Shown: positions 35,121 through 43,284, counted from the stretch's first letter. The stretch: DNA of 64,000 nt from Burkholderia sp. D-99 (GCF_011605345.1 NZ_JAAOXM010000001.1:372001-436000), one strand, 5' to 3'. Translations and numbers: made by a program. The notes: generated from the sequence alone by a model not told the origin.

Positions 35121-35375
35121 TCAGTATATAGAAGAATGGTACGGGGCTGCGGCACGGCGTCGGCCGTTTGCAGCCGGCATCGCTAGCACCGCCGGCATCG
35201 TCAGCATTGCCGGTACCGCCAACATCGCCAACATCGCCAACACCGCCGGCACCGCCAATACCGCCAACACCGCCAACACCGCCAACACCGCCAACACCGC
35301 CAACACCGCCAACACCGCCAACACCGCCAACACCGCCAACACCGCCAACACCGCCGGCACCGCTAGCATTGTCAT
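35121..35375 (-). CDS. Possible Ala/Val/Leu-repeat small protein coupled to the sensor kinase
   Basis: The kinase stop codon overlaps an ATG by one base (TGATG at 35377-35373). From it runs an 84-codon frame made almost entirely of AVL triplet repeats (MTMLAVPAVLAVL..., then AMLAMLAVPAMLTMPAVLAMPAA), ending in a basic tail (NGRRRAAAPYHSSIY). The repeats come from a 9-bp tandem array whose unit length is a multiple of three, so copy-number changes would keep the frame. If translated, it would be a very hydrophobic peptide with 6-residue pseudo-periodicity, long enough to span a membrane. No ribosome-binding site is needed if coupled. It may equally be an accidental frame across a repeat. Confidence 0.35.
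   Translation of the reverse strand: MTMLAVPAVLAVLAVLAVLAVLAVLAVLAVLAVLAVLAVLAVPAVLAMLAMLAVPAMLTMPAVLAMPAANGRRRAAAPYHSSIY
35179..35367. repeat. 9-bp tandem repeat array (ACCGCCAAC)n
   Basis: Ten perfect ACCGCCAAC copies run from 35260 to 35349, flanked on both sides by decayed copies (ACATCGCCA, ACCGCCGGC, ACCGCTAGC and similar) for about 20 units in all. The array begins directly behind the kinase stop codon and reaches close to the upstream side of the VC0807-like gene, so the rest of the 316-nt gap between the two genes (35059-35374) shows no other gene. It is a likely variable-number locus between strains. Confidence 0.95.
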
Positions 35376-37312
35376 CACGGAGCCGCCGCGGCCGGCAGTG
35401 TGATCGTGACCGTGGTGCCCTGCTGCACGACGCTGTGCACGTGGATGTTGCCTTCGTGCCGTTCGACGACTGCCTTGACGAACGCCATGCCGAGCCCGAC
35501 GCCGCTGGTTTCCGGCTGGCCGGCGGTGCGAAAGCGCCGGTAGCGCTCGAACAGCCGCGTCTGGTCCGCGCTGCCGATCCCGCACCCGCTGTCGCGGATC
35601 GTGCAGCGCACGGTCTTGCCGTCGGCGCCCGGCTCGACCTTGCATTCGACGCTCGTCAGTGGCGCGCTGTACTTGATGGCGTTGTCCAGCAGGTTGATCA
35701 GCGCGCGCGACAGCAGCGCCGGGTCGCCCTGCACGATCGTGTCGTCGCGGCGCGGCACGTCGTCGATCGACATGGATTTCCGGTGCGCGAGCGGCCACAC
35801 CGCGTCGCGTGCCTCGTTCATCAGGTCGGCGAGGTTGACCGGCACACGCTCGTATTCGCTGGCCTCCGCACGCGAGAGCTGGGCGAAACCGTCGGCCATC
35901 GCCAGCGTGTGCCGCGCAAGCTTGCCGATTCTCGCGAACTGCTGCTTCATCTGCGTATCGCCCGCCCGCCGCGCCTGCGTGTCGATCAGGATGATCAGCG
36001 ATGTCAGCGGGGCGCGCATGTCGTGCGAAAACAGCGTCAACATGTCGTTGCGCTGGCGCTCGAGCATGTCGCGGCGGACGGTCGCGTTGCGCAACGTTTC
36101 CAGCGCGTCATGGATCCTCTCGATCTCGGGCCCGATGCCGCGCGGCATCGCGACGTGCGACGTATCGCCGTTGCTGAGCGCGACGATCCGGCGGCCGAGC
36201 ATATCGAGCGGCTTCGACAGCAGCCGCTGCATGCCGCGCGCGAGCGAGACCAGGATCGCGATGCACAGTGTCGTGGCGAACGCCGACACGCCGACCCTGA
36301 TCCGGGCGGCGTTCCGGTCGCCGATCGCGCGACGCCGGGCCAGGTCGATCACGCGGTCGCGCAGCAGCTCGCTCGGCTGGAAATGCGGCACGATCGCGCG
36401 GGAAAAATCGGCCGCGCCCATCGCATAGGCACCGTTCCGGCCGCTGGCGACAGTCGCGTCGACGAGCGGCAGGATATGCGCGTCGAAGGCCGCGTTGAGC
36501 TGCGCATATTCGCGTGCCACGTCCGGGTCGTCGAGCTGCGTGCCGATCGCGCCGTCGATCAGCGCACGCAATTGCTCGATGCGGCCGCGCATTCGCATGA
36601 TGTCCGCGAACTGCGTGCGATCGAGCGCCTGCCGCGCGAACATCGGCGCGATGAGCAGCGAGCCCGTGCGGCCCGCGTATTCCCTTAGATCGCCGAGGAG
36701 TCGCGCGAGCAGGATCGCACCCGACGTGCGCGGGTCGCGCATCGCCGTGTCGGTCATTGCGCCGTCGATCAGCAGCGACAGCGTGTCGACGATCCGGAAC
36801 AGGCGTGCCTGCGCGTGCTGGATATCGTGAACGGTGAGCGACGCGAGCGGCCGCGCGTCGAGCGCATCGACTTCGGCACGCGCGTCGGCGAGCGTCATCC
36901 GGACCGAATCGAGTGCATGCAGCAGGTTGCTGCGCTCGCGGTCGTCGAGCACGGCCGCTTGCGCGATGCCGGCGCGAAACTGTTCGAGCGCCTGGTCGGA
37001 ACGCGCGCGCGCGGCGAGCAGGTTGCGGACCTCGGTGGCGCCGTCGTCCTGCAGGCGAACCAGCAGGTCGTTCGTCGGGCCACGTTCGGCGGAGATCACG
37101 TTGGCGGCGCTCATCGCGCCGCGGACGAAGTCGAAGCTCTGCAGGTCGGCGTTCTCCTGCCGGTATTGCCGGATACTCCCCCAGATGATCGTGCCGCAGA
37201 GCAAGGCCAGCAGCGTGGTGACGAGTGCGAAGCCGATATGCGTCTTCTGCTGGATCGTCAGCGATCGAATGTTATATGCGTGTTCCCGGCTAAACGAGAA
37301 TGAACGATTCAT
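35375..37312 (-). CDS. Membrane sensor histidine kinase (orphan)
   Basis: A 645-aa HPK. Two transmembrane segments (residues about 25-47 and 335-355) enclose a roughly 290-residue, mostly helical periplasmic sensor domain rich in Arg/Asp/Ala. A HAMP-like linker follows, then the H-box FSHDMRAPLTSL with the phospho-acceptor H430, the N-box ALINLLDNAIKYS, G1 RDSGCGIG, F-box LFERYRRF, and G2 GVGLGMAF. No response regulator gene is adjacent, so it is an orphan or signals to a distant partner. ATG 37312 gives MNRSFSFSRE; an in-frame ATG six codons upstream (37330) cannot be excluded. The stop overlaps a repeat-encoded small frame. Confidence 0.92.
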   Translation of the reverse strand: MNRSFSFSREHAYNIRSLTIQQKTHIGFALVTTLLALLCGTIIWGSIRQYRQENADLQSFDFVRGAMSAANVISAERGPTNDLLVRLQDDGATEVRNLLAARARSDQALEQFRAGIAQAAVLDDRERSNLLHALDSVRMTLADARAEVDALDARPLASLTVHDIQHAQARLFRIVDTLSLLIDGAMTDTAMRDPRTSGAILLARLLGDLREYAGRTGSLLIAPMFARQALDRTQFADIMRMRGRIEQLRALIDGAIGTQLDDPDVAREYAQLNAAFDAHILPLVDATVASGRNGAYAMGAADFSRAIVPHFQPSELLRDRVIDLARRRAIGDRNAARIRVGVSAFATTLCIAILVSLARGMQRLLSKPLDMLGRRIVALSNGDTSHVAMPRGIGPEIERIHDALETLRNATVRRDMLERQRNDMLTLFSHDMRAPLTSLIILIDTQARRAGDTQMKQQFARIGKLARHTLAMADGFAQLSRAEASEYERVPVNLADLMNEARDAVWPLAHRKSMSIDDVPRRDDTIVQGDPALLSRALINLLDNAIKYSAPLTSVECKVEPGADGKTVRCTIRDSGCGIGSADQTRLFERYRRFRTAGQPETSGVGLGMAFVKAVVERHEGNIHVHSVVQQGTTVTITLPAAAAP

Positions 37313-37757
37313 GACACACCATGTTTGCAAGCTATCCCGGGTGGGCCCGTATTCTCGGCCTGTCGGCGTTGTGGCGCCGTAAGGTTGTGTGTGGGGGCGC
37401 CTTCGCGGGGCGGCAACGATTCCGGCCGGGAGACCGGATCGCGCCTTGCACAGGATCGCCGTGCGTCAGTGTCCTGTCGACAGCGGACGAATCGTGCTCG
37501 ATCCGGAGAAACCCTGATCGCGCATCGAGCCCGTCACGCGTTACGGAAGATGGTTTGGATTGCGAATGTTTTTGATCGTCGTGTCTGCCGCGAGACGCGG
37601 CACCGAGTCCGCTTCGGACGACGGCAGCACGGCAGCAAGAAGAGGGCGCTGGGCGGGAATGGCAGGCAGGCGCGCCGCCCGTGCAGGGGCGGCGCTTCAG
37701 GGCGACACTGCAGCAGGCGTGCCGCGGCGCGAATCGGTGCCGCGGCCGCGCGAGCGG
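37313..37757. other. Gene-free region between bdh-type dehydrogenase and sensor kinase
   Basis: About 445 bases. Short open frames on the plus strand have no recognisable product or ribosome-binding site. It must carry the kinase promoter; I see no hairpin or palindrome of note. Confidence 0.5.
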
Positions 37758-38855
37758 TCAGGCGACGGCGGGCTGAACGATGATCTTCACGTTCCGGTCC
37801 TTGTGGTTGACCAGTTCCTCGAAGCCGTGCGAGACGATGTCGCCGAGCGCGATGCGCCCGGTGATGAGCGGCTGCACGTCGATGCGGCCGTCGGCGATGA
37901 AGCGGATCACGTCCGCGAATTCGCCGTTGTACGCGAGCGAGCCGATCACTTCCTTCTCGGTCGACACGATGTCGAAGAAGTTGAACGGTGCCGGCTCCTC
38001 GAAGATGCCGACCATCACCGACTTGCCGGCCTTGCGGATCACGTCGATCGCGAGCTTAGCGGTGGCCGTGTGCCCGATGCACTCGAACGACACATCGGCG
38101 CCGTAGCCGCCGGTCAGCGCCTTGACTTCCGCGATCGCGTCCGACGTCTTCGGATCGATGACGACGCTCGCGCCGACTTCCAGCGCCTTCTGCTTGCGCG
38201 CGGCCGACATTTCCAGCGCGATCACGCGCCCGGCGCCCGCAGCCTTCGCGCACATGATCGTGCACAGGCCGATCGTGCCCGCGCCGACCACGACGACGGT
38301 CTGCCCGACGATGTTGCCGGCCTTCTTGACCGCATGCAACCCGACCGCGAGCGGCTCGATCAATGCGCCGGCCTCGGTCGGGAAACCGTCGGGTAGCTTG
38401 TACAGCAACTCGGCCGGCACGTTGACGAATTCGGCGAACGCGCCGTTGTTCATCAGCCCGGTGAACGCGAGGTTCTCGCAGATGTTGTACAGCCCGTGCC
38501 TGCAATACCAGCAGGTGCCGCAATGCTGGCATGCGTCGGCCGTCACGCGGTCGCCGAGCGCGAAGCCCGTCACGCCCGCGCCGAGTTCGGCGATCTCGCC
38601 GCTGAACTCGTGGCCGAGGATGCACTGGCCCTTCAGGCCCGTCAGCGGATGCGGCGCGTCGACGGGGATGAAGACGGGCCCCGCGACGTATTCGTGCAGG
38701 TCGGAGCCGCAGATCCCGCACCAGTGCACGCGAATCGTGACCCAGCCCGCCGGCGGGCGCTCCGGAACGGGAACCTGTTCGACGCGGATGTCGTGGCGGC
38801 CGTGCCAGACGGCGGCTTTCATGCTGGGGGCGGTGGTCGATGCCGGTGTACTCAC
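37758..38855 (-). CDS. 2,3-butanediol dehydrogenase-type zinc alcohol dehydrogenase
   Basis: A 365-aa medium-chain dehydrogenase. Catalytic zinc ligands are in HWCGICGSDLHEY and ILGHEFSGE; the structural zinc site is CQHCGTCWYCRHGLYNIC; the NAD motif is VVVVGAGTIGLCTIMCAKA. The sequence is closest to (R,R)-butanediol/acetoin dehydrogenases, which interconvert acetoin and 2,3-butanediol. GTG 38855 was chosen over ATG 38822 because GGAG stands 8 nt before it. Upstream on the minus strand are a sigma54-type -24/-12 promoter (38954-38938) and palindromic upstream sites, pointing to an AcoR-like, sigma54-dependent activator not encoded in the window. Confidence 0.92.
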   Translation of the reverse strand: MSTPASTTAPSMKAAVWHGRHDIRVEQVPVPERPPAGWVTIRVHWCGICGSDLHEYVAGPVFIPVDAPHPLTGLKGQCILGHEFSGEIAELGAGVTGFALGDRVTADACQHCGTCWYCRHGLYNICENLAFTGLMNNGAFAEFVNVPAELLYKLPDGFPTEAGALIEPLAVGLHAVKKAGNIVGQTVVVVGAGTIGLCTIMCAKAAGAGRVIALEMSAARKQKALEVGASVVIDPKTSDAIAEVKALTGGYGADVSFECIGHTATAKLAIDVIRKAGKSVMVGIFEEPAPFNFFDIVSTEKEVIGSLAYNGEFADVIRFIADGRIDVQPLITGRIALGDIVSHGFEELVNHKDRNVKIIVQPAVA

Positions 38856-38937
38856 GTTGCTGTCTCCGTCAGGTTGTCGTCGGGCACGCGGCAGGGTTGC
38901 CGGTGCGCCCGTCGCGCGATTGCGCGATCGACCGGTA

Positions 38938-38954
38938 TGCAGGAACGGGGCCAG
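38938..38954 (-). promoter_or_regulatory. Sigma54 (-24/-12) promoter of the butanediol dehydrogenase gene
   Basis: On the minus strand the sequence is CTGGCCCCGTTCCTGCA. It keeps the invariant GG-N10-GC and matches the YTGGCACGRNNNTTGCW consensus in 11 of 14 defined positions. It ends 83 nt before the GTG start. Confidence 0.65.
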
Positions 38955-39085
38955 CTCGAGCGGGTGCGCCGGGTGGCGATTCAACGGAGCGTGCGTGATG
39001 CGACGCATCATTCGCCTGTTCGTTGACAGGGAACGATTCGATGCGGGAGTGGTGCGAAGTTTGCTGCGACCGCTGTACGGCACAC

Positions 39086-39127
39086 CGGTGAGACGCTGGG
39101 ACGTTCGTCTCACCGTAATGAGACGAA
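39086..39127. promoter_or_regulatory. Three TGAGACG-type half sites (enhancer-binding protein sites)
   Basis: CGGTGAGACG (39086-39095) is the inverted repeat of CGTCTCACCG (39106-39115), and TTCGTCTCA (39104-39112) is the inverted repeat of TGAGACGAA (39119-39127), so the middle arm is shared by two palindromes. They lie about 130-175 nt upstream of the sigma54-type promoter, the usual position for an activator's upstream sites. Apart from these elements, the 314-nt gap 38856-39169 appears empty. Confidence 0.65.
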
Positions 39128-39169
39128 TCGCGAGACACGCGGCGATGCACGGCGCGGTTCGACGCGCGT

Positions 39170-39910
39170 TCAGGCGACGATTTCGTCGACCGCGACCGGT
39201 GCGAGCCGCATGAATCCGGCGGCGCGGTACAGCGGCAGACCGGCCTCGGTCGACACGAGCCACACGCGCTGTGCGCCGCGTTGCCGTGCGTGCGCGACGA
39301 TCGCGGCAAGCAACTGCATCGCGAGGCCCCGGCGGCGGTACGCGTCTGCCGTCCCGACGCGGTCGACGACGATATCGTGTGCCGACGCAAAGCCGTAGCG
39401 CGCGGTGGCGGCGACCTGCCCGTCCAGGCGGTGCGCGAACAGGAATGCGGCCGGATTCGGCTGGAACGGCGGGAACGGGGCGATCGCATTGAACGTATCG
39501 ACGTCGCCCGGCAGGTGGCAGGCGAGCGCCTGCGCGAGGGCATCGTCGCCGGACAGCATGCCGATGTCGGCGGCCATGAAATGCTCGTCCGACAATCGGC
39601 GTGTCCTGCCTTCCAGTGCGGGCGGCAGCGGCGCGGCGCCGTAGCGCGTGATCCACGCGCCGACGGTGAACGGGCCGTCGCCATCCGCGGGCGCACCGTC
39701 GATCACGAAGTGCTCGAAAGGCCGCCCCATGCCAGTGTCGAACCGCACGACGTGGCCGTCCGGGCTGTCGTGCAGCGGTGCATCGCGCCGGTCGCGTGCG
39801 GCGCAGTATCCGGCGATGAAGGTGCGCACGGCGGCCTTGCGGCGGGGGAAGGTCGACCAGGCTGCGTCGAGCGGAAGCGGGGCGTCGGGGGCGGGAGAGG
39901 CGGTCGGCAT
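39170..39910 (-). CDS. GNAT family N-acetyltransferase
   Basis: A 246-aa protein. The C-terminal half holds the GNAT core: ATARYGFASAHDIVVDRVGTADAYRRRGLAMQLLAAIVAHARQRG, with the RRRGLA acetyl-CoA pyrophosphate loop, followed by QRVWLVSTEAGLPLYRAAGF, a standard final strand. The N-terminal 100 residues are an extra domain without a recognised motif. ATG 39910 was taken because the earlier in-frame ATG (40054) lies inside the promoter palindrome of the divergent MFS gene. Substrate unknown; the MFS exporter next door could share a role in resistance (inference). Confidence 0.83.
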   Translation of the reverse strand: MPTASPAPDAPLPLDAAWSTFPRRKAAVRTFIAGYCAARDRRDAPLHDSPDGHVVRFDTGMGRPFEHFVIDGAPADGDGPFTVGAWITRYGAAPLPPALEGRTRRLSDEHFMAADIGMLSGDDALAQALACHLPGDVDTFNAIAPFPPFQPNPAAFLFAHRLDGQVAATARYGFASAHDIVVDRVGTADAYRRRGLAMQLLAAIVAHARQRGAQRVWLVSTEAGLPLYRAAGFMRLAPVAVDEIVA

Positions 39911-40033
39911 GCGGGCGGGCGCAACGTCGTCGGGGCGAAGCCGACAGCTTAGATCAGGCGGCTGCACGCCGCCATGCGGGCCGATCGGGCCCATTGCCGC
40001 GATCGGCGAAACGGATCGTTGCGCACTTACCCC

Positions 40034-40064
40034 TTTACTTGAAGTTAACTTCAATTTGTATCAT
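40034..40064 (+). promoter_or_regulatory. MerR/SoxR-like promoter of the MFS exporter
   Basis: A perfect 16-bp palindrome TTGAAGTTAACTTCAA (40039-40054) lies between TTTACT (40034-40039) and TATCAT (40059-40064), which are 19 nt apart. An over-long 19-nt spacer filled by a palindrome is the mark of MerR-family activated promoters; the core AAGTTAACTT is the same as in SoxR sites. Confidence 0.6.
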
Positions 40065-40131
40065 GTGCGCCAGTCCGATCGCGGACGCGTGATGCATCCC
40101 GTTGCACGCGGCCGCTTCAACGGGAGTGGAG

Positions 40132-41343
40132 ATGATCGAATCGCCTGTCGCGGCCGATGCCGCCACGCTGCCGTCGCGCAGCTACCGGGCCGCCGTCGCG
40201 AACGTCGTGCTGGCGAGCATCGTGTCGGCGTTGCACGTCGGCAAGGCGACGATCGGCTTGCCGTCGCTCCAGCACGAGTTCGGCGGCTCGCTGGCTTCGC
40301 TGGGCGGGATCATGTCGGTGTTTCCGTTCGTCGGCGTGTTCGGCGGCATCGCGGCCGGCCTTCTGGTGCGACGCTGGGGCGACCGGCTGCTGCTGATCGC
40401 GGGCCTCGTCATCCTCGGCCTGTCGAGTGTCGCCGGCGCCTGGGCCGGCAGTTTCGCGCTGCTGCTGGCCACGCGCTTCGTCGAGGGGCTCGGTTTCGTG
40501 ATCGTGGTGGTCGCCGCGCCGGCCGTGCTGAATCGGGTGACGCCGCCCGAGCGGCGCAATTTCGCGTTCGGGCTGTGGAGCACGTTCATGCCCGCGGGCA
40601 TGGCGCTGTCGATGCTGATCGGGCCGCTGCTCGGCGGCTGGCGCAACGGCTGGCTCGCGGCCGCGGCGCTGACGCTCGTTGCGGCGGCTGCGGTGCCCGT
40701 CACGACATCCGCCGAGGCGCCGTCGCGGCAGGCGGACGCGCCGCGCATCGGGCCCGCGCTGCGCGACGTGCTGGCATCTCGCTCGACTACGCTGCTCGCG
40801 CTGGGTTTCGCCACCTACAACGTGCAGTTCTTCGCGGTGATGACGTTCCTGCCGGTTTTCCTGATGCAGCGCCTCGGCGTCGCGGTCGGCGCGGCGGGGG
40901 TGATCAGCGCGGCGATCGTCGCCGCGTGCGTGATCGGCAACCTGACGGCCGGCTGGTTGCTGTCGCGCGGCGCACGTCCGGGGATCGTGATGGCTGCGAC
41001 GTCGGTTGCGATCGGCGCGGCCGGCGCAGGGCTCTTCAGCGCGGCCACGCCTGCACCGCTCGCGGTCGCGCTGGGTTTTGCGTTCTCGGCGATCGCGGGG
41101 ATGCTGCCGGCGACGATCCTCGCGTGTGCGCCGGGCTCCGCGCCGTCGCCGTCGCTGGCGCCGCTCAGCATCGGCTGGGTCGTGCAGGGCAACTATCTCG
41201 GACAGGTGATCGGGCCGCTGGCGATCGGCGCGATCGTCGGTGCGTTCGGCTGGTCGGGCGGCATCGGACTGATGCTCGCGGCCGCCGTCACCGGCGCGGT
41301 GATCGGCCTGTCGCTGCTGCGCGAACCGATGGGCCGGCGCTGA
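40132..41343 (+). CDS. MFS transporter (drug/metabolite exporter type)
   Basis: A 403-aa 12-helix carrier. The loop 2-3 motif is present in short form (GLLVRRWGDRLLLIAG), with ATRFVEGLGFVIVVVAAPAVLNRVTPPERRNFAFG in the helix 4-5 area and PATILACAPGSAPSPSLAPLSIGWVVQGNYLGQVIGPLA near the end, typical of CynX/NimT-like or YbfB-like carriers. GGGAGTGGAG stands before ATG 40132. It is preceded by a SoxR/MerR-like promoter, so export of a redox-active or toxic compound is plausible, but substrate cannot be read from sequence. Followed by a DUF3331 gene 38 nt downstream. Confidence 0.9.
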   Translation: MIESPVAADAATLPSRSYRAAVANVVLASIVSALHVGKATIGLPSLQHEFGGSLASLGGIMSVFPFVGVFGGIAAGLLVRRWGDRLLLIAGLVILGLSSVAGAWAGSFALLLATRFVEGLGFVIVVVAAPAVLNRVTPPERRNFAFGLWSTFMPAGMALSMLIGPLLGGWRNGWLAAAALTLVAAAAVPVTTSAEAPSRQADAPRIGPALRDVLASRSTTLLALGFATYNVQFFAVMTFLPVFLMQRLGVAVGAAGVISAAIVAACVIGNLTAGWLLSRGARPGIVMAATSVAIGAAGAGLFSAATPAPLAVALGFAFSAIAGMLPATILACAPGSAPSPSLAPLSIGWVVQGNYLGQVIGPLAIGAIVGAFGWSGGIGLMLAAAVTGAVIGLSLLREPMGRR

Positions 41344-41381
41344 GCGCGGCGCCGTTCAACCTGCACGGAAATCCGTCAAGC

Positions 41382-41861
41382 ATGCTCAACACCATGGAAA
41401 GCCTGATTTGCGAAGAAGACGCGCCGAGCGATGCGCCGGCATGGGTCGAACACGATGCGATACCGCCGTGTGGCGGCGTCGCGCATCCGCTCGTGACGCT
41501 CGGCGGAGCGCCGGTGCCCGAGCACGCCGCGGCGGCCGTCTCGCCGTTGCGCCCGCAACTGTTCGTCACGGTGCTGGAGGCCGGCGACAATGCATTGCTG
41601 ATTCGCTGGGTCGAGAGCGGCCGCTGCCATTACGGCGAACAGCGCTGGCGCTTGCGCGTCGCGTTGCAGCCGGGCCGTTGCGCGATCTCGGGGCAGCCGA
41701 TCGAGCCGGGCGAGCCGGTGTTCCGGCCGGTGCGGCGGCCCGTGCCGGCCAATGGCGACGAGATGATCTGCCCGGCCTCGGTGCCGGGTGCAACCGGCGT
41801 GGCGTGTGGTGCCACGGCGGAGGACGACGACGCACACGCTCCGGCCGACGTTCACGGCTGA
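41382..41861 (+). CDS. DUF3331 domain-containing protein
   Basis: A 159-aa cytoplasmic protein. The recognisable core is VTVLEAGDNALLIRWVESG, EQRWRLRVALQPGRCAISGQPIEPGEPVFRP; the CAISG plus a second cysteine (DEMICP) could bind zinc. DUF3331 is known mostly from Burkholderia and relatives and has no assigned function. The N-terminal 60 residues are low-complexity, and an alternative start lies at ATG 41394. It may be read from the MFS transcript (38-nt gap). Confidence 0.75.
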   Translation: MLNTMESLICEEDAPSDAPAWVEHDAIPPCGGVAHPLVTLGGAPVPEHAAAAVSPLRPQLFVTVLEAGDNALLIRWVESGRCHYGEQRWRLRVALQPGRCAISGQPIEPGEPVFRPVRRPVPANGDEMICPASVPGATGVACGATAEDDDAHAPADVHG

Positions 41862-41885
41862 ACGCCGGCCGGCCGCGGTGCAACG

Positions 41886-43088
41886 TTATTTCTTCACGTC
41901 GTGCCGGTACTGGATAAACCCGGCGTTGTTCGCGAGCTTGTCGTACAGCGCGCGCGCGGTCGTGTTGGTTTCGTGCGTGAGCCAGTACACGCGGCTCGCG
42001 CCGGCGTCGCGGGCATGTTCGTACACGGCCTCGATCAGCGCACCGCCTGCGCCTTGCCCGCGTGCGTCGGGCGCGGTGTACAGGTCCTGCAAATAACAGT
42101 ACGGCCCTTCGGTCCAGCACGAGCGGTGGTAGATCGAATGCACGATCCCGACCAGCGCACCTGATGCGTCGAATGCGCCGAGCACGAACATCGGCTCGGC
42201 AGGATCCATCAGGCGGGCCCACGTCGTCGCGAACACCGCGTCGCTCAGCGCGGTCTCGTAGAACTTCTGATAACCCTGCCACAGCGGGCGCCACGCGGCT
42301 TCGTCGGCGGCGGCGAGCGGGCGCACCGTGACGCGCGTCGCGTCGTGCGCGCGGCTGGCCGCATCGCGCGCGCTCGCCTGCGCATGGCGGATCGCGGTGA
42401 GCGACTGGCGCTGCCCGCCCTGTGCGTCGAAGTTTTCCGGTGCGAGCCACGCGTCGAACGCGGCGCGGACATCCGGCCATTCGCCGTCGATGATCGAGAA
42501 CCACGCGGTGTCGCGATTGCGGCCGCGGTAGATGATCGCCTGCCGGAAGGTGCCTTCGTAACGGAAGCCGAGCCGTGCGGCGGCCTTGCGCGACGGCACG
42601 TTCAGGTCGTCGCACTTCCATTCGTAGCGCCGGTAGCCGAGCGTGTCGAACGCGTACTTCATCAGCAGGAACTGCGCTTCGGTCGAAATGGGCGTGCGCT
42701 TGAGCAGCGGCGAGAACGTGACGGAGCCGACCTCGATCACACCGTTGGCCGGATCGATGCGCATCAGCGCGAGCGTGCCGACCGCGCGGCCCGTGGCGAG
42801 GTCGATCACCGTGTAGTGCAGCGGATCCGCGCTCGCCTGCGCGGTACGCGCGTAGTCGCGGTAGCTCGATTCGTCTGCGTACGGGCCGTGTGCGAGATAG
42901 GTCCAGTCGCTGCCGTCCGGCGCCTGTGCGTAGGCGGCGTGCAGGTCGGCCGCATGGCGCTCGGCGTCGAGCGGTTCGAGCCGGCAGTAGCGGCCTTCGA
43001 GCACGATGCGCTCCGGGCGCGGGCGCGCGGACCAGTCGGGAACGGGGTGGCCGATGGATTGCTGGAAAGCGTTGGTGAGCGTGGACAA
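41886..43088 (-). CDS. Two-domain GNAT acetyltransferase (RimJ/RimL-like plus GNAT)
   Basis: A roughly 400-aa protein made of two acetyltransferases. The N-terminal domain (about 20-220) is of the RimJ/RimL type: IVLEGRYCRLEPLDAERHAADL, VGTLALMRIDPANGVIEVGSV, KCDDLNVPSRKAAARLGFRYEGTFRQA. The C-terminal domain (about 240-400) is a classic GNAT: VTVRPLAAADEAAWRPLWQGY, LQDLYTAPDARGQGAGGALIEAVYEHARDAG, YWLTHETNTTARALYDKL. No ATG fits; TTG 43088 with GAGAT upstream is the best start (inference). It is divergent from a MocR regulator, which by family habit controls the neighbouring gene. Confidence 0.85.
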   Translation of the reverse strand: MSTLTNAFQQSIGHPVPDWSARPRPERIVLEGRYCRLEPLDAERHAADLHAAYAQAPDGSDWTYLAHGPYADESSYRDYARTAQASADPLHYTVIDLATGRAVGTLALMRIDPANGVIEVGSVTFSPLLKRTPISTEAQFLLMKYAFDTLGYRRYEWKCDDLNVPSRKAAARLGFRYEGTFRQAIIYRGRNRDTAWFSIIDGEWPDVRAAFDAWLAPENFDAQGGQRQSLTAIRHAQASARDAASRAHDATRVTVRPLAAADEAAWRPLWQGYQKFYETALSDAVFATTWARLMDPAEPMFVLGAFDASGALVGIVHSIYHRSCWTEGPYCYLQDLYTAPDARGQGAGGALIEAVYEHARDAGASRVYWLTHETNTTARALYDKLANNAGFIQYRHDVKK

Positions 43089-43228
43089 GGTCGATCTCGC
43101 TTCGGTTGGCGGCCGGCGACATGCCGGGATGCAGACGATCGTAGTCGTGGCGAGGTACCATGAGAAGCGCCAGAGATCGGGAAATTTATGGTGCCACGAA
43201 TTTCGGGGGCAGAACCATGAGCAGTTCT

Positions 43229-43284
43229 TCACCAGCCGTGCACAACTAGCCGTCCGCAACTGGCCGTACACAACGGGCCGTCCG
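43229..43284. repeat. Tandem 14-bp direct repeats (MocR operator candidate)
   Basis: Three head-to-tail 14-mers, CAACTAGCCGTCCG (43243-43256), CAACTGGCCGTACA (43257-43270) and CAACGGGCCGTCCG (43271-43284), are preceded by a decayed fourth copy (43229-43242, 9 of 14 bases). They end 34 nt before the MocR start and lie in the divergent region with the two-domain GNAT gene. MocR/GabR-type regulators commonly bind direct repeats. Confidence 0.65.

Noticed and set aside
35179..35367. Possible CRISPR array
   Set aside because: The repeats are 9 bp, directly adjacent and without spacers, and there are no cas genes; it is a simple tandem repeat.
35168..36688. Plus-strand frame with a long TPP repeat across the 9-bp array
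   Set aside because: It reads antisense through the sensor kinase; the kinase frame has all HPK motifs, and the plus frame has no start signal or domain.
39104..39127. Rho-independent terminator for the GNAT gene
   Set aside because: The stem shares its arm with another palindrome (39086-39115), lacks a T-run and lies upstream of a sigma54-type promoter, so activator sites explain it better, although some termination cannot be excluded.
39911..40054. Longer GNAT protein starting at ATG 40054
   Set aside because: That start lies inside the palindrome of the MFS promoter, and the added residues look like translated non-coding DNA.
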